A stretch of 64,000 bases of DNA from Streptomyces antibioticus (GTDB taxonomy: Bacteria > Actinomycetota > Actinomycetes > Streptomycetales > Streptomycetaceae): assembly GCF_002019855.1 (NCBI RefSeq), contig NZ_CM007717.1:3412645-3476644 (forward strand), written 5' to 3'. A program made the translations under genes and the position numbers. How positions within the stretch are numbered: the stretch's first letter is position 1; the number at the start of each line of letters is the position of its first letter. The notes under the pieces are model-generated. The model had not been told where the DNA came from, did not search any database, and saw only the letters and a list, made by a program, of their open reading frames with translations. Below, in pieces: positions 45,597 to 54,225 of the stretch.

Positions 45597-47209
45597 CGTC
45601 CAGCCCTGGAGAACGTAAGACGTCCAACCGTCCGCCGCGCCGGCTGCCCGCCGCGCTCGCGGGGGCCACGGCCGGCCTCCTGGTCGCCGGTCTCGCCGCC
45701 TCCCCCGCCGAGGCCGAGCCCGGCACCACGACGACCACGACAACCACGACGACCCCGGGCACCGTCGCCCGGACAGCCGGCCACTCCCGCTTCGTACCGG
45801 GCCCCTGTCCGCGGACCGCGGACCCCGTCCCCGCTCTGGAGGGGGCGAAGTGCGGCACGCTCACCGTGCCCGAGAACCGCTCCCGCCCCCGGGGACGGAA
45901 GATCACCCTCTCCGTCGCCGTCGTGCCGGCCGCCACCCGCAGGCACGCGCCCGACCCGATCGTGTGGTTCGCCGGCGGGCCCGGCGACGACGCCGTCTCC
46001 GAGGCCCAACTGGCGGTCGACGGCGGCCTGAACCGCGACCGGGACGTCATCTTCATGTCCCAGCGGGGTACTTACTCCGCCGATCCGGTGCTCACCTGCC
46101 CGAACATCGACGAGTTCAACGCCCGTGCCGTCGGCCTGGTCTACAACGCCCCCTCCACCGGGCGTCTGCACGTCCGCGCGACGCGGGCCTGCCGCGACCG
46201 GCTGGTGCGGCGCACCTCCGACCTCGGCGCCTACAACACCACCGAGAGCGCCGCCGACTACGCCGACCTGCGCGTCGCCCTGGGCATCAAGCGCTGGAAC
46301 GTGTTCGGCATCTCGTACGGCACGGACCTGGCGCTGACCTATATGCGCACGCACCCGCAGGGCGTCCGGTCCGTCGGCATCGACGGTGTGCTGCCGCCCT
46401 CCCTGGCCGGTGGCGCGGTGACCTGGAGGGCGGCGCGCGAGGGCTTCGACGGACTGTTCGCGGCCTGCGCGCGGCAGCCGGCGTGCAACCAGCGCTATCC
46501 CCATCTGTCGAGGACCTTCCGGAACCTGGTGAGCAAGCTCGAAGCCCGTCCGGTCACCACCCACGTCACCGTCCCCGGACAGCCCGGACCGGTGAAGGTC
46601 GTCATCGACGGCGGCACGCTGGTGACCTGGCTGACCTCCGCCACCCACCTGGCGTCCGGAGTGCCGCGCTCCATCGACGAGTTGGCGCACGGCAACCCCC
46701 AGCGCATCGCCGAGCAGTGGGCCGGGGGCAAGCTCAGCCCGCAGGCCGTCGGCCGGGTCGCGCACGGGCTCGCCTACGGCGTCTTCTGCGGCGAGTGGAC
46801 ACCGTACGAGACCCAGGCCGAGGTGATCCGGGCGGGACGGCGCGCGTTCCCCACGTTCCCCCGCTCCGTCCTCGCCAATGCCCCGCAGCTCCCCTTCCTG
46901 CACGACGACTGCCGCGCCTGGAACGTCCCCGCGCAACCGCGTGCCGTCCGCAGCGTCGTCCGCAGTGACATCCCCACCCTGGTCATGTCGGCGGGCTTCG
47001 ACGCGCAGACCGCGCCGAGCAACGGACCCTACGTGGCCCGCACCCTGCCCCGCGCCACCACCGTGACCGTGCCGTACGTCGCCCACGTGGCCTTCGCCGA
47101 ATCACCCTGCGCGCAGGCGATCACCCGGTCGTTCTTCGACGCGCCGACGTCGGCGGACACGTCCTGCCTGGCGGGGCTTCAGCCCCCGCAGTTCGAGATC
47201 GCGCCGTAG
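45593..47209 (+). CDS. Secreted S33-family hydrolase (tripeptidyl aminopeptidase-like)
   Basis: 538 aa, intact paralogue of the preceding frame. Signal peptide with cleavage near AEA-EPG, then a run of ten Thr; alpha/beta-hydrolase core with WFAGGPGDDA (oxyanion hole), Ser241 in GISYGTDLA, Asp in SAGFDAQTAPSNG and His in YVAHVAFAESPC; ends with the TAP-like C-terminal domain. It releases N-terminal peptides from extracellular proteins in this family. ATG 45593 overlaps the preceding stop (ATGA), showing the pair was an operon. A terminator follows. Confidence 0.9.
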   Translation: MTSSPGERKTSNRPPRRLPAALAGATAGLLVAGLAASPAEAEPGTTTTTTTTTTPGTVARTAGHSRFVPGPCPRTADPVPALEGAKCGTLTVPENRSRPRGRKITLSVAVVPAATRRHAPDPIVWFAGGPGDDAVSEAQLAVDGGLNRDRDVIFMSQRGTYSADPVLTCPNIDEFNARAVGLVYNAPSTGRLHVRATRACRDRLVRRTSDLGAYNTTESAADYADLRVALGIKRWNVFGISYGTDLALTYMRTHPQGVRSVGIDGVLPPSLAGGAVTWRAAREGFDGLFAACARQPACNQRYPHLSRTFRNLVSKLEARPVTTHVTVPGQPGPVKVVIDGGTLVTWLTSATHLASGVPRSIDELAHGNPQRIAEQWAGGKLSPQAVGRVAHGLAYGVFCGEWTPYETQAEVIRAGRRAFPTFPRSVLANAPQLPFLHDDCRAWNVPAQPRAVRSVVRSDIPTLVMSAGFDAQTAPSNGPYVARTLPRATTVTVPYVAHVAFAESPCAQAITRSFFDAPTSADTSCLAGLQPPQFEIAP

Positions 47210-47225
47210 CGCCGTAGCGCCGTAA

Positions 47226-47265
47226 GGGCGGGCGAGCAGCCGGGAGACACGGCGCTCGCCCGCCC
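47226..47265 (+). terminator. Hairpin after the S33 gene
   Basis: GGGCGGGCGAGC (47226-47237)/GCTCGCCCGCCC (47254-47265), perfect 12-bp stem with a 16-base loop. It is bracketed by short GCCGTAGC and GGCCGTCA tandem repeats. Confidence 0.8.
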
Positions 47266-47419
47266 ACCGCGTCGGGCCGTCAGGCCGTCAGGCCGTCGGG
47301 CCGTCGGCCCCGCAACCCCCGTTCCGTTCCCGGGAATTAACCTCCGCCCCCTTGGCGGCCCCCTCTCTACGCGCGTAACTTGAGCCGACTTCACCGCGAC
47401 GTACGAGGAGACCGTCAAC

Positions 47420-49876
47420 GTGTCCAGAAACGCCGGCAGCAGACCCCGCCCCTCCCGTCGGGCCGGGTACGCGTTCATCTCCGTGGGGCTGGCGAGCGCG
47501 TTCGCCATCACGTCCCTGCCCGCCGCCTACGCGGCGCCCTCCGGTACGGCCGTCATAGCCGAGGTGTACGGCGGTGGGGGCAACTCGGGGGCGACGCTGG
47601 TCCGGGACTTCGTCGAACTGGGCAACGCGGGCTCCGCGGCCTACGACCTGTCGGGCTACAGCGTGCAGTACCTGCCGGGGTCGCCGTCGGCGTCCTCGCA
47701 GTGGCAGGTGACCGCGCTGAGCGGGGCGCTCGCGCCCGGCGGGCGGTTCCTGGTGGCCGAGGGGGCCGGGACCGGCGGGACGACCGCGCCTCCCGAGCCC
47801 GACGCCACCGGGTCCATCGCCATGAGCGCCACCAGCGGCACGATCGCCCTGGTCTCCGGCACCGCCGCGCTGACCTGCAAGACCGCCGCCGACTGCGCCG
47901 CGGACAGCCGGATCGTCGACCTGGTGGGCTACGGCAGCGCCGTCGTGCGGGAGGGAAGCGGACCGGCCGCCGGTGCCTCCAACACCGCCTCCGTGGCCCG
48001 GAGTTCCGGCCTGACCGACACCGACGACAACGCCGGGGACTTCGCCGCCCAGACGCCGTCGCCCGTCAACTCCGCCGGGGAGACGCCCGGTTCGGGAGAC
48101 GGGGACGGGGACGGCGATGGCGATGGCGATGGCGACGGGGATCCTTCGACCCCGGGTACCGTCCGCGTCCGCGACATCCAGGGCACCACCCGGGTCTCCC
48201 CTCTCGACGGCCGGACCGTCACCCGCGTCCCCGGTGTCGTCACCGGTGTCCGGACCTCCGGGTCGAAGGGGTACTGGATCCAGGATCCTGAGGCCGACGC
48301 CGATCCCCGCACCAGCGAGGGCGTGTTCGTCTACACCGGTTCCGCCGACCCGGCCGTGGCCGTCGGTGACTCCGTGCTGGTGAGCGGCAAGGTCAGCGAG
48401 TACTACCCGAGCAGCACCAGCCAGTCGGTCACCGAGATCACCGCGCCGACCGTGACCGTGCTGTCCGGCGGCAACCCGCTGCCCGCGCCCGTCACCCTGG
48501 ACCCGGCGAGCGTGCCCGCCGGCTACGCGCCCACCGCGGGCGGCGGCAGCATCGACGCGCTCGCCCTCGAACCGGGCGTGTACGCGCAGGACTTCTACGA
48601 GTCCGCCGAGGGCATGCGGGTGACGTTCGCCGACGCGCGCGTGGTCGGCGCGACCACGGCCTACGACGAGCTGTGGGTGACGGTCAAGCCGAACGAGAGC
48701 CCGTCCGCGCGCGGCGGCACCCTCTACTCCTCCTACGACCAGCCCAACACCGGCCGCCTGAAGGTGATGTCCCTCGACACCGCCGCCGCCTTCCCGGTGG
48801 CGAACGTCGGTGACGTGCTGTCCGGCACCACCACGGGGCCGCTCGACTACTCCACCTACGGCGGCTACAACGTCCAGGCCACGCAGCTCGGCACGCGGGT
48901 CGACAAGAAGCTGAAGCGGGAGGTGACCCGCCGGGCGAAGGGCGGCGAGCTGGCGGTCGCCACGTACAACGTGGAGAACCTGGACGCGCTGGACGACCAG
49001 GGGAAGTTCGACCGGCTCGCCGAGGGCGTCGCGGTCAGCCTCAGCTCGCCCGACATCGTGGCCCTGGAGGAGATCCAGGACGACAACGGCGCCGTCAACG
49101 ACGGGACGGTCACCTCCGAGGCCACCCTGAAGCGGTTCACGGACGCCATCCGCGCGGCCGGCGGGCCCCGCTACCAGTGGCGGTACATCGCCCCCGCGAA
49201 CAACCAGGACGGCGGCGAGCCGGGCGGCAACATCCGCCAGGTGTTCCTGTTCAACCCCAAGCGGGTGTCCTTCACCGACCGGCCCGGCGGTGACGCCACC
49301 ACGGCCACCGGGGTGGTCAAGACCCGCAAGGGCGCCCGGCTGACCGCCTCCCCCGGCCGGATCGACCCGGCGAACAGCGCCTGGGGCAGCAGCCGCAAGC
49401 CGCTCGTCGGCGAGTTCGTCTTCCACGGCGAGACCGTCTTCGTGATCGCCAACCACTTCGCCTCCAAGGGCGGCGACCAGCCCCTGCACGGCCGCTACCA
49501 GCCGCCGGCCCGCAGCTCCGAGACGCAGCGGCAGGCACAGGCCGTCGCGGTGAACACCTTCGTCAAGTCACTGCTGGCGGCGGACAAGAAGGCCAAGGCG
49601 GTCGTGCTCGGCGACCTCAACGACTTCGAGTTCTCCCCGACCGTCGCCGCGCTGACGGCCGGCAAGGTCCTCAAGCCGCTGATCAGCACCCTGCCGGCCA
49701 CGCAGCGCTACACCTACGTCTTCGACGGCAACGCGCAGACCCTGGACCACATCCTGACGAGCCCGGCCGTGACGCGCTTCGACTACGACGTCGTGCACAT
49801 CAACGCAGAGTTCGCCGACCAGGCCAGCGACCACGACCCGCAGATCGTGCGGATCGACGTGGACGGCTGCCGGTAG
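47420..49876 (+). CDS. Secreted multidomain nuclease (LTD + OB + endonuclease/exonuclease/phosphatase)
   Basis: 818 aa. Signal peptide (FISVGLASAFAITSLPAAYA), lamin-tail-like domain (VIAEVYGGGGNSGATLVRDF, VELGN), a GDGDG... acidic linker near residue 220-238, an OB-like DUF (RTVTRVPGVVTGVRTSGSKG, YWIQDP), and a C-terminal EEP nuclease domain with ATYNVENLD, LEEIQDDNG, ANHFASKGGDQP, LGDLNDFEFSP and the catalytic SDHDPQ. The layout is that of ExeM/ExeS-type extracellular DNases. It probably degrades extracellular DNA for phosphate. GTG 47420 behind GAGGAG. Its 3' end overlaps the opposing SUKH-4-like gene by 77 bp. Confidence 0.9.
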   Translation: MSRNAGSRPRPSRRAGYAFISVGLASAFAITSLPAAYAAPSGTAVIAEVYGGGGNSGATLVRDFVELGNAGSAAYDLSGYSVQYLPGSPSASSQWQVTALSGALAPGGRFLVAEGAGTGGTTAPPEPDATGSIAMSATSGTIALVSGTAALTCKTAADCAADSRIVDLVGYGSAVVREGSGPAAGASNTASVARSSGLTDTDDNAGDFAAQTPSPVNSAGETPGSGDGDGDGDGDGDGDGDPSTPGTVRVRDIQGTTRVSPLDGRTVTRVPGVVTGVRTSGSKGYWIQDPEADADPRTSEGVFVYTGSADPAVAVGDSVLVSGKVSEYYPSSTSQSVTEITAPTVTVLSGGNPLPAPVTLDPASVPAGYAPTAGGGSIDALALEPGVYAQDFYESAEGMRVTFADARVVGATTAYDELWVTVKPNESPSARGGTLYSSYDQPNTGRLKVMSLDTAAAFPVANVGDVLSGTTTGPLDYSTYGGYNVQATQLGTRVDKKLKREVTRRAKGGELAVATYNVENLDALDDQGKFDRLAEGVAVSLSSPDIVALEEIQDDNGAVNDGTVTSEATLKRFTDAIRAAGGPRYQWRYIAPANNQDGGEPGGNIRQVFLFNPKRVSFTDRPGGDATTATGVVKTRKGARLTASPGRIDPANSAWGSSRKPLVGEFVFHGETVFVIANHFASKGGDQPLHGRYQPPARSSETQRQAQAVAVNTFVKSLLAADKKAKAVVLGDLNDFEFSPTVAALTAGKVLKPLISTLPATQRYTYVFDGNAQTLDHILTSPAVTRFDYDVVHINAEFADQASDHDPQIVRIDVDGCR

Positions 49877-50753
49877 CCGAAGACGACAACGGGGCCGGGG
49901 CCGGGGCCGGGGCGGCGAGGGTACGGGTCATCGCCTCGGCCAACCCGTCGTATATCCCGGTCAGTTCCCGCAACACACGCAGAGCCCGCTCACGCCGGGT
50001 CAGCCACAGGGCGAACGCCAGGGTGGAGACGTCGGCGTTGAGCGGGCGCGGGCCGGACTCGCTCCAGGTGAGGACGGCCCCCGTGGCGCCGTCCACCACC
50101 AGGCTCGCGCCCCGCGGCAGCCGCCCGAGCCGGATCGGACGGCCCCCGGTGGACTCGTCGAGCGTCTGGAGCGGAACGTCTGTCTCCAGGGCGAACCGGT
50201 CGGCCCGCTCCGGCAGCCCCACCTCGCGCAGGAAACGGCGGGTCGGGGCGTGGGTGAGTTCCCGCGGGAAGTCGATCTCCTCGAAGCGCACGACACCGGT
50301 CGCGCCGAACTCCTCGTCCAGCAACCGGAACGGAAGGTCCAGGGCGAGGCCGGATCCGGTCCCCTGCCCTGCACCACCCGGCGCCGGCGGACGGATCACC
50401 GTCGCGATCCTCCACAGCGGGTCGGGCCCGCCCCCGGTGGCCTCCTCGAACACCGCCAGCAGCCGCCGTGTCACCTCCGCCACCGCGGACGGCTCCAGCC
50501 GGGCCGCGTAACAAGCGAACTGCCCGCGCAGAGCCGCCAGTTCATCGGCGACCGTGGCACACCGCAGCAGGCGCTCCAGAGCGGGCACCGGCGGCCGCGC
50601 GGCCGCCGGACCGGGCCGGCCGGACAGGAAATACGCCGCCGAGACGGCCCCGCGCGACGCCCCGAAGGCCGCCGGAAGCGTGACGCACCGGCCGAGCCGG
50701 TCCTCGGTGAAGGTGGTGATCGTCGTCCTGGTGGTGGTCCTGGTCGTGCCCAT
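49800..50753 (-). CDS. SUKH-4-like protein
   Basis: 317 aa. After a Thr-rich start (MGTTRTTTRTTITTFTEDRL) and an N-terminal region (AALRGQFACYAARLEPSAVA), the second half resembles SUKH-4 immunity proteins: TRRFLREVGLPERADRF, FALETDVPLQTLDE, ASLVVDGATGAVLTW, LNADVSTLAFALWLTRRERA. SUKH proteins neutralise nuclease or deaminase toxins. The frame runs 77 bp into the nuclease gene on the other strand, adding a basic tail. ATG at 50751-50753. Assignment rests on pattern only. Confidence 0.65.
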   Translation of the reverse strand: MGTTRTTTRTTITTFTEDRLGRCVTLPAAFGASRGAVSAAYFLSGRPGPAAARPPVPALERLLRCATVADELAALRGQFACYAARLEPSAVAEVTRRLLAVFEEATGGGPDPLWRIATVIRPPAPGGAGQGTGSGLALDLPFRLLDEEFGATGVVRFEEIDFPRELTHAPTRRFLREVGLPERADRFALETDVPLQTLDESTGGRPIRLGRLPRGASLVVDGATGAVLTWSESGPRPLNADVSTLAFALWLTRRERALRVLRELTGIYDGLAEAMTRTLAAPAPAPAPLSSSATGSRPRRSARSAGRGRWPGRRTLR

Positions 50754-50994
50754 CGGGTCCCCCGTGCATGAAGTGCGCCGTCCCACTGCTCCGCAGCCTA
50801 CGGGGCCCCACTGACAATGAGCCCGGCCAAAGACCACGCCCGGCCTCCCCGGAACAACACCAAGTCCAACAACCTTACGGAGACGGCTTGTTCCCGTTCC
50901 GGATGTGGCGTTCCCCCCAGCCGTTCGCCCTGTCGCGGCACCCCGCGGCCGCCCCATACTCCAGAGCCCGACGGCCAACAGATGAAGGAGCACG

Positions 50995-51912
50995 GTGAGC
51001 GCAGCGGCGGCGGCAGGGACCTGGAAGCTCGGCGACCTGGAGGTGAACCGCGTCGGCTACGGCGCGATGCGGCTGACCGGCAACGGCATGCTGGGCAACT
51101 CCGACGGCCCTCCGGTCGACCGCGACGCCGCCGTACGACTGCTGCACGGCGCGTTCGGGCAGGGCGTCGACCACGTCGACACCGCGGCCTTCTACTTCTC
51201 GCCGCTGCGCTCCGCGAACGAGCTGATCAACCGGGCCCTCTCGTCCTGGCGCGGTGACGTGGTCGTGGCGACCAAGGTGGGTCCCGGGCGCGATCCCTCC
51301 GGCGAGTGGCTTCCGATGGCCCGCCCCGACCGGCTGCGCGGCCAGGTCGAGGAGAACCTCCGCCAGCTCGGCCGGGACCACCTGGACGTGGTGAACCTGC
51401 GGAGCGACGGCACGGCCTCGATCGCCGAACACTTCGGCGCCCTCGCCGAGTTGCGCGAGGAGGGCCTCGTCCGGCACCTCGGCCTCTCCAACGTCCGGCC
51501 GCACCACGTCGCCGAGGCTCAGGCGATCGCGCCCGTGGTCTGCGTGCAGAACGCCTACGGCCTGGACTGGCGCCGCGCCGACGAGAACGGGCTGGTGGAC
51601 CTGTGCCGGGAACAGGGCATCGCCTTCGTCCCGTTCTTCGCCGTCTCCGGCCTGCGGCGCGAGGCCGCCGCGGCCCGGGAGCGGGACGCGCGCGTCCACA
51701 CGGTCGCCCGCGCCCACGACGCGACACCCGCCCAGATACGACTGGCCTGGACCCTGCACCGCGGCCCCCACGTCCTGGCCATCCCCGGCACCACGAACGC
51801 GGCCCACCTCACCGAGAACATCGCCGCCGCCACCCTGCGCCTGACCGACGAGGACCTGACACTCCTCGACGAACCGGACGACGTGGACGACACGGACGAC
51901 GCGGACGCCTGA
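50995..51912 (+). CDS. Aldo/keto reductase, PdxI/YdbC-like
   Basis: 305 aa. (beta/alpha)8 NADPH reductase: RVGYGAMRLTGNGMLGNSDG start, DHVDTAAFYF (Asp, Tyr), VVVATKVG (Lys), AIPGTTNAAHLTENIAA (cofactor). The usual fourth residue, His, is Asn here (LDVVNLRSDG); the VVNLR form is known from YdbC-type pyridoxal reductases. GTG 50995 with GAAGGAGC upstream. The acidic tail DDVDDTDDADA is unusual. Confidence 0.88.
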   Translation: MSAAAAAGTWKLGDLEVNRVGYGAMRLTGNGMLGNSDGPPVDRDAAVRLLHGAFGQGVDHVDTAAFYFSPLRSANELINRALSSWRGDVVVATKVGPGRDPSGEWLPMARPDRLRGQVEENLRQLGRDHLDVVNLRSDGTASIAEHFGALAELREEGLVRHLGLSNVRPHHVAEAQAIAPVVCVQNAYGLDWRRADENGLVDLCREQGIAFVPFFAVSGLRREAAAARERDARVHTVARAHDATPAQIRLAWTLHRGPHVLAIPGTTNAAHLTENIAAATLRLTDEDLTLLDEPDDVDDTDDADA

Positions 51913-51927
51913 ACGCGCCGCGGATCG

Positions 51928-54225
51928 TTACTGGCTCGTGACCACCGCTGCCTGGGGTCGGATCGGGAGGCGGTTGATCGGGCGGCCCGTCGCGGCGCGG
52001 ACCGCGGAGGCGATGGCGGCCGGGGACGTGACCACCGGGACCGCGCTGGCGGCCTTGGCGCCGAAGGGGGCGACCACGTCCCGTTCCTCGATCAGCTTGA
52101 CGATCCTGATGTCCGGGGCGTCCAGGGCCGTCGGCAGGGCGTAGCCGGTGAGGTCGGGGTGGCGGATCAGGCCGCGCGGGGTGCGGAGGTTCTCGGTGAG
52201 GGCGATGCCGACGCCCTGGGTGACGCCCGCCTCGATGCGCGCGGCAAGCTGCGCGGGGTTGAGGACGCGCCCGACGTCCTGGGCCACGGCCAGCTCGACG
52301 ACCCGCACCGAGCCCAGCTCGATGTCGACGTCGACCACCGCGCGGACCGCGCAGAACGCCATGCCGACGAAGGCGTCGCCCTGGCCGGCCGCGTCCAGCG
52401 GTTCCGTCGGGTGCGGGCGGCACTGTGCCGTCGCCCACAGCTCCTTGCCGTGGAGTTCCTCGGCGACGGTCGTCGACAGGACACCGTCGTAGGAGGTGAT
52501 CTTGCCGTCGGTGATCTGGAGGAGTTCGTGGGACATGCCGAACTTGTGCGCCAGCGGCTGGAGGAGCTGGGTGCGGACCATCTTGGCCGCGCGTTCCACC
52601 GCGCCGCCGGAGACCCAGGTGTGGCGGCCGCGGCAGCCCGCGCCCGCGGGCGGCTGGTCGGTGTCCACGGGCGCCACGTGCACCTCGTCGATGCCGAGCG
52701 TCTCCTGGACGATCTGGCGGGCCAGCGTGGTGAAGCCCTGGCCGGTCTCCACCGCCGCGCACAGGACCGTCGCGACGCCGTCCTGGACCTTCACGGTGGC
52801 CGTGGAGACCTCGTCGGCGCCCTCCGCGCCCAGCATGTGCACCATGCCCAGGCCGTAGCCCACGCCCCGGCGCACCGCGCCCGGCTCGCCCGCGCCCTCG
52901 GGGCCGCCGGGCAGCAGCCACTCGTCCTCGGGGGTGTCCTTGGGCAGCGGCGGGAGCGGGTACTCCTGCACGGCCTGGAGGAGTTCGGCGACCGGCGCCG
53001 GGCAGGTCACCGTCTGGCCGGTGGGCAGGACGTCACCGGTCGCCATGACGTTGCGCAGCCGCAGCTCCGCCGGGTCGACGCCGAGCTTCTTGGCGAGCTT
53101 GTCCATCTGCGCCTCGTAGGCGGCGCACACCTGCATCGCGCCCTCGCCGCGCACATGGCCCGACGGGGGGTTGTTGGTGCGGACGGCCCAGCCCTCGATG
53201 AACGCGTTCGGGACGACGTAGGGGCCACAGGCGAAGGAGACGGCGGCGGCGAGCGCCTCGGAGGAGGTGTCGGCGTACGCGCCCGCGTCCAGCAGGATCT
53301 GCGCCTCGACCTTGACGAGACGGCCCTCGGAGTCGGCGTGGTGGCGGTAGCGCAGCAGGGTCGGGTGCCGGTGCGCGTGGCCGAGGAAGGACTCCTCGCG
53401 CGTAGCGGTGAGTTTCACCGGGCAGCCGGTCTTCAGCGCGAGCAGGCCCAGCGGGAGCTGGAAGCCCTGGTCCTCGCGGTCGGCGGTGGCGCCGGGCACC
53501 CCGGTGACGACGATCTTCACCTGGTCGGTGGACAGGCCGTAGACGGCGGCAGCCGTGTCCCGGTCGGCGTGCGGGTCGGTGGAGGCCAGGTACAGCTCCA
53601 CGCCGCCGTCGGGGCGGGGCACGGCGAGTCCGGCCTCGGCGCCGATCGGGGCGGGGTCGGCGCGGCCGATGCGGTACTGGCCCTCGACCACGACGTCACC
53701 GGCGGCGGACGGGTCGCCGTGGTGCAGCGGGATGTGCCGGATCAGGTTGCCGTCGGGGTGCAGGGCCGCCGCCTCGAAGGCCAGCTCGGGGTCGGTCACC
53801 GGGTCGAGGACCTCGTACTCGACGATGACGGCGGCGGCCGCCATCCGCGCGGTGTCCGGGTGGTCGGCGGCGACGGCCGCGATGGGCTCGCCGTGATGGC
53901 GTACGGCCTCGGAGGCGAACACCGGGCGGTCGGCCCTGCCGCGTCCGTGCACCGGCCGGCCGGGCACGTCCTCGTGGGTGACGACGGCCCGTACGCCGGG
54001 CATCTCGCGCGCGTGGGACGTGTCGATGGAGACGATGCGCGCGTGCGGGTGCGGTGAGCGCAGCACGGCCGCCCAGAGCAGTCCCTCGGCCCACAGGTCG
54101 GCGGCGTAGGGGAAGGTGCCCTCGGTCTTCGCGCGCGCGTCGGCGGGCTGGAGGGACGCGCCGAGGCCGTGCGGGATCGGCTCGGGGGCCGGGGCGGCGT
54201 CCGCGGTGGCGGCTTCGTTGCTCAC
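51928..54225 (-). CDS. Molybdenum hydroxylase, molybdopterin-binding subunit
   Basis: 765 aa, xanthine dehydrogenase-type large subunit. N-terminal a/b hammerhead (SPHPHARIVSIDTSHAREMP, VRAVVTHEDVP), then MPT-binding segments: ATADREDQGF, HVRGEGAMQVCAAYEAQMD, VETGQGFTTLARQI, GRHTWVSGGAVERAA and the terminal GAKAASAVPVVTSPAAIASA. The catalytic Glu region of XDH (GxGE) is represented by the late GAKAASA block in altered form, so substrate is uncertain. GTG 54225 overlaps the Fe-S gene (GTGA). Last of three genes FAD - Fe-S - Mo. Confidence 0.88.
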   Translation of the reverse strand: MSNEAATADAAPAPEPIPHGLGASLQPADARAKTEGTFPYAADLWAEGLLWAAVLRSPHPHARIVSIDTSHAREMPGVRAVVTHEDVPGRPVHGRGRADRPVFASEAVRHHGEPIAAVAADHPDTARMAAAAVIVEYEVLDPVTDPELAFEAAALHPDGNLIRHIPLHHGDPSAAGDVVVEGQYRIGRADPAPIGAEAGLAVPRPDGGVELYLASTDPHADRDTAAAVYGLSTDQVKIVVTGVPGATADREDQGFQLPLGLLALKTGCPVKLTATREESFLGHAHRHPTLLRYRHHADSEGRLVKVEAQILLDAGAYADTSSEALAAAVSFACGPYVVPNAFIEGWAVRTNNPPSGHVRGEGAMQVCAAYEAQMDKLAKKLGVDPAELRLRNVMATGDVLPTGQTVTCPAPVAELLQAVQEYPLPPLPKDTPEDEWLLPGGPEGAGEPGAVRRGVGYGLGMVHMLGAEGADEVSTATVKVQDGVATVLCAAVETGQGFTTLARQIVQETLGIDEVHVAPVDTDQPPAGAGCRGRHTWVSGGAVERAAKMVRTQLLQPLAHKFGMSHELLQITDGKITSYDGVLSTTVAEELHGKELWATAQCRPHPTEPLDAAGQGDAFVGMAFCAVRAVVDVDIELGSVRVVELAVAQDVGRVLNPAQLAARIEAGVTQGVGIALTENLRTPRGLIRHPDLTGYALPTALDAPDIRIVKLIEERDVVAPFGAKAASAVPVVTSPAAIASAVRAATGRPINRLPIRPQAAVVTSQ

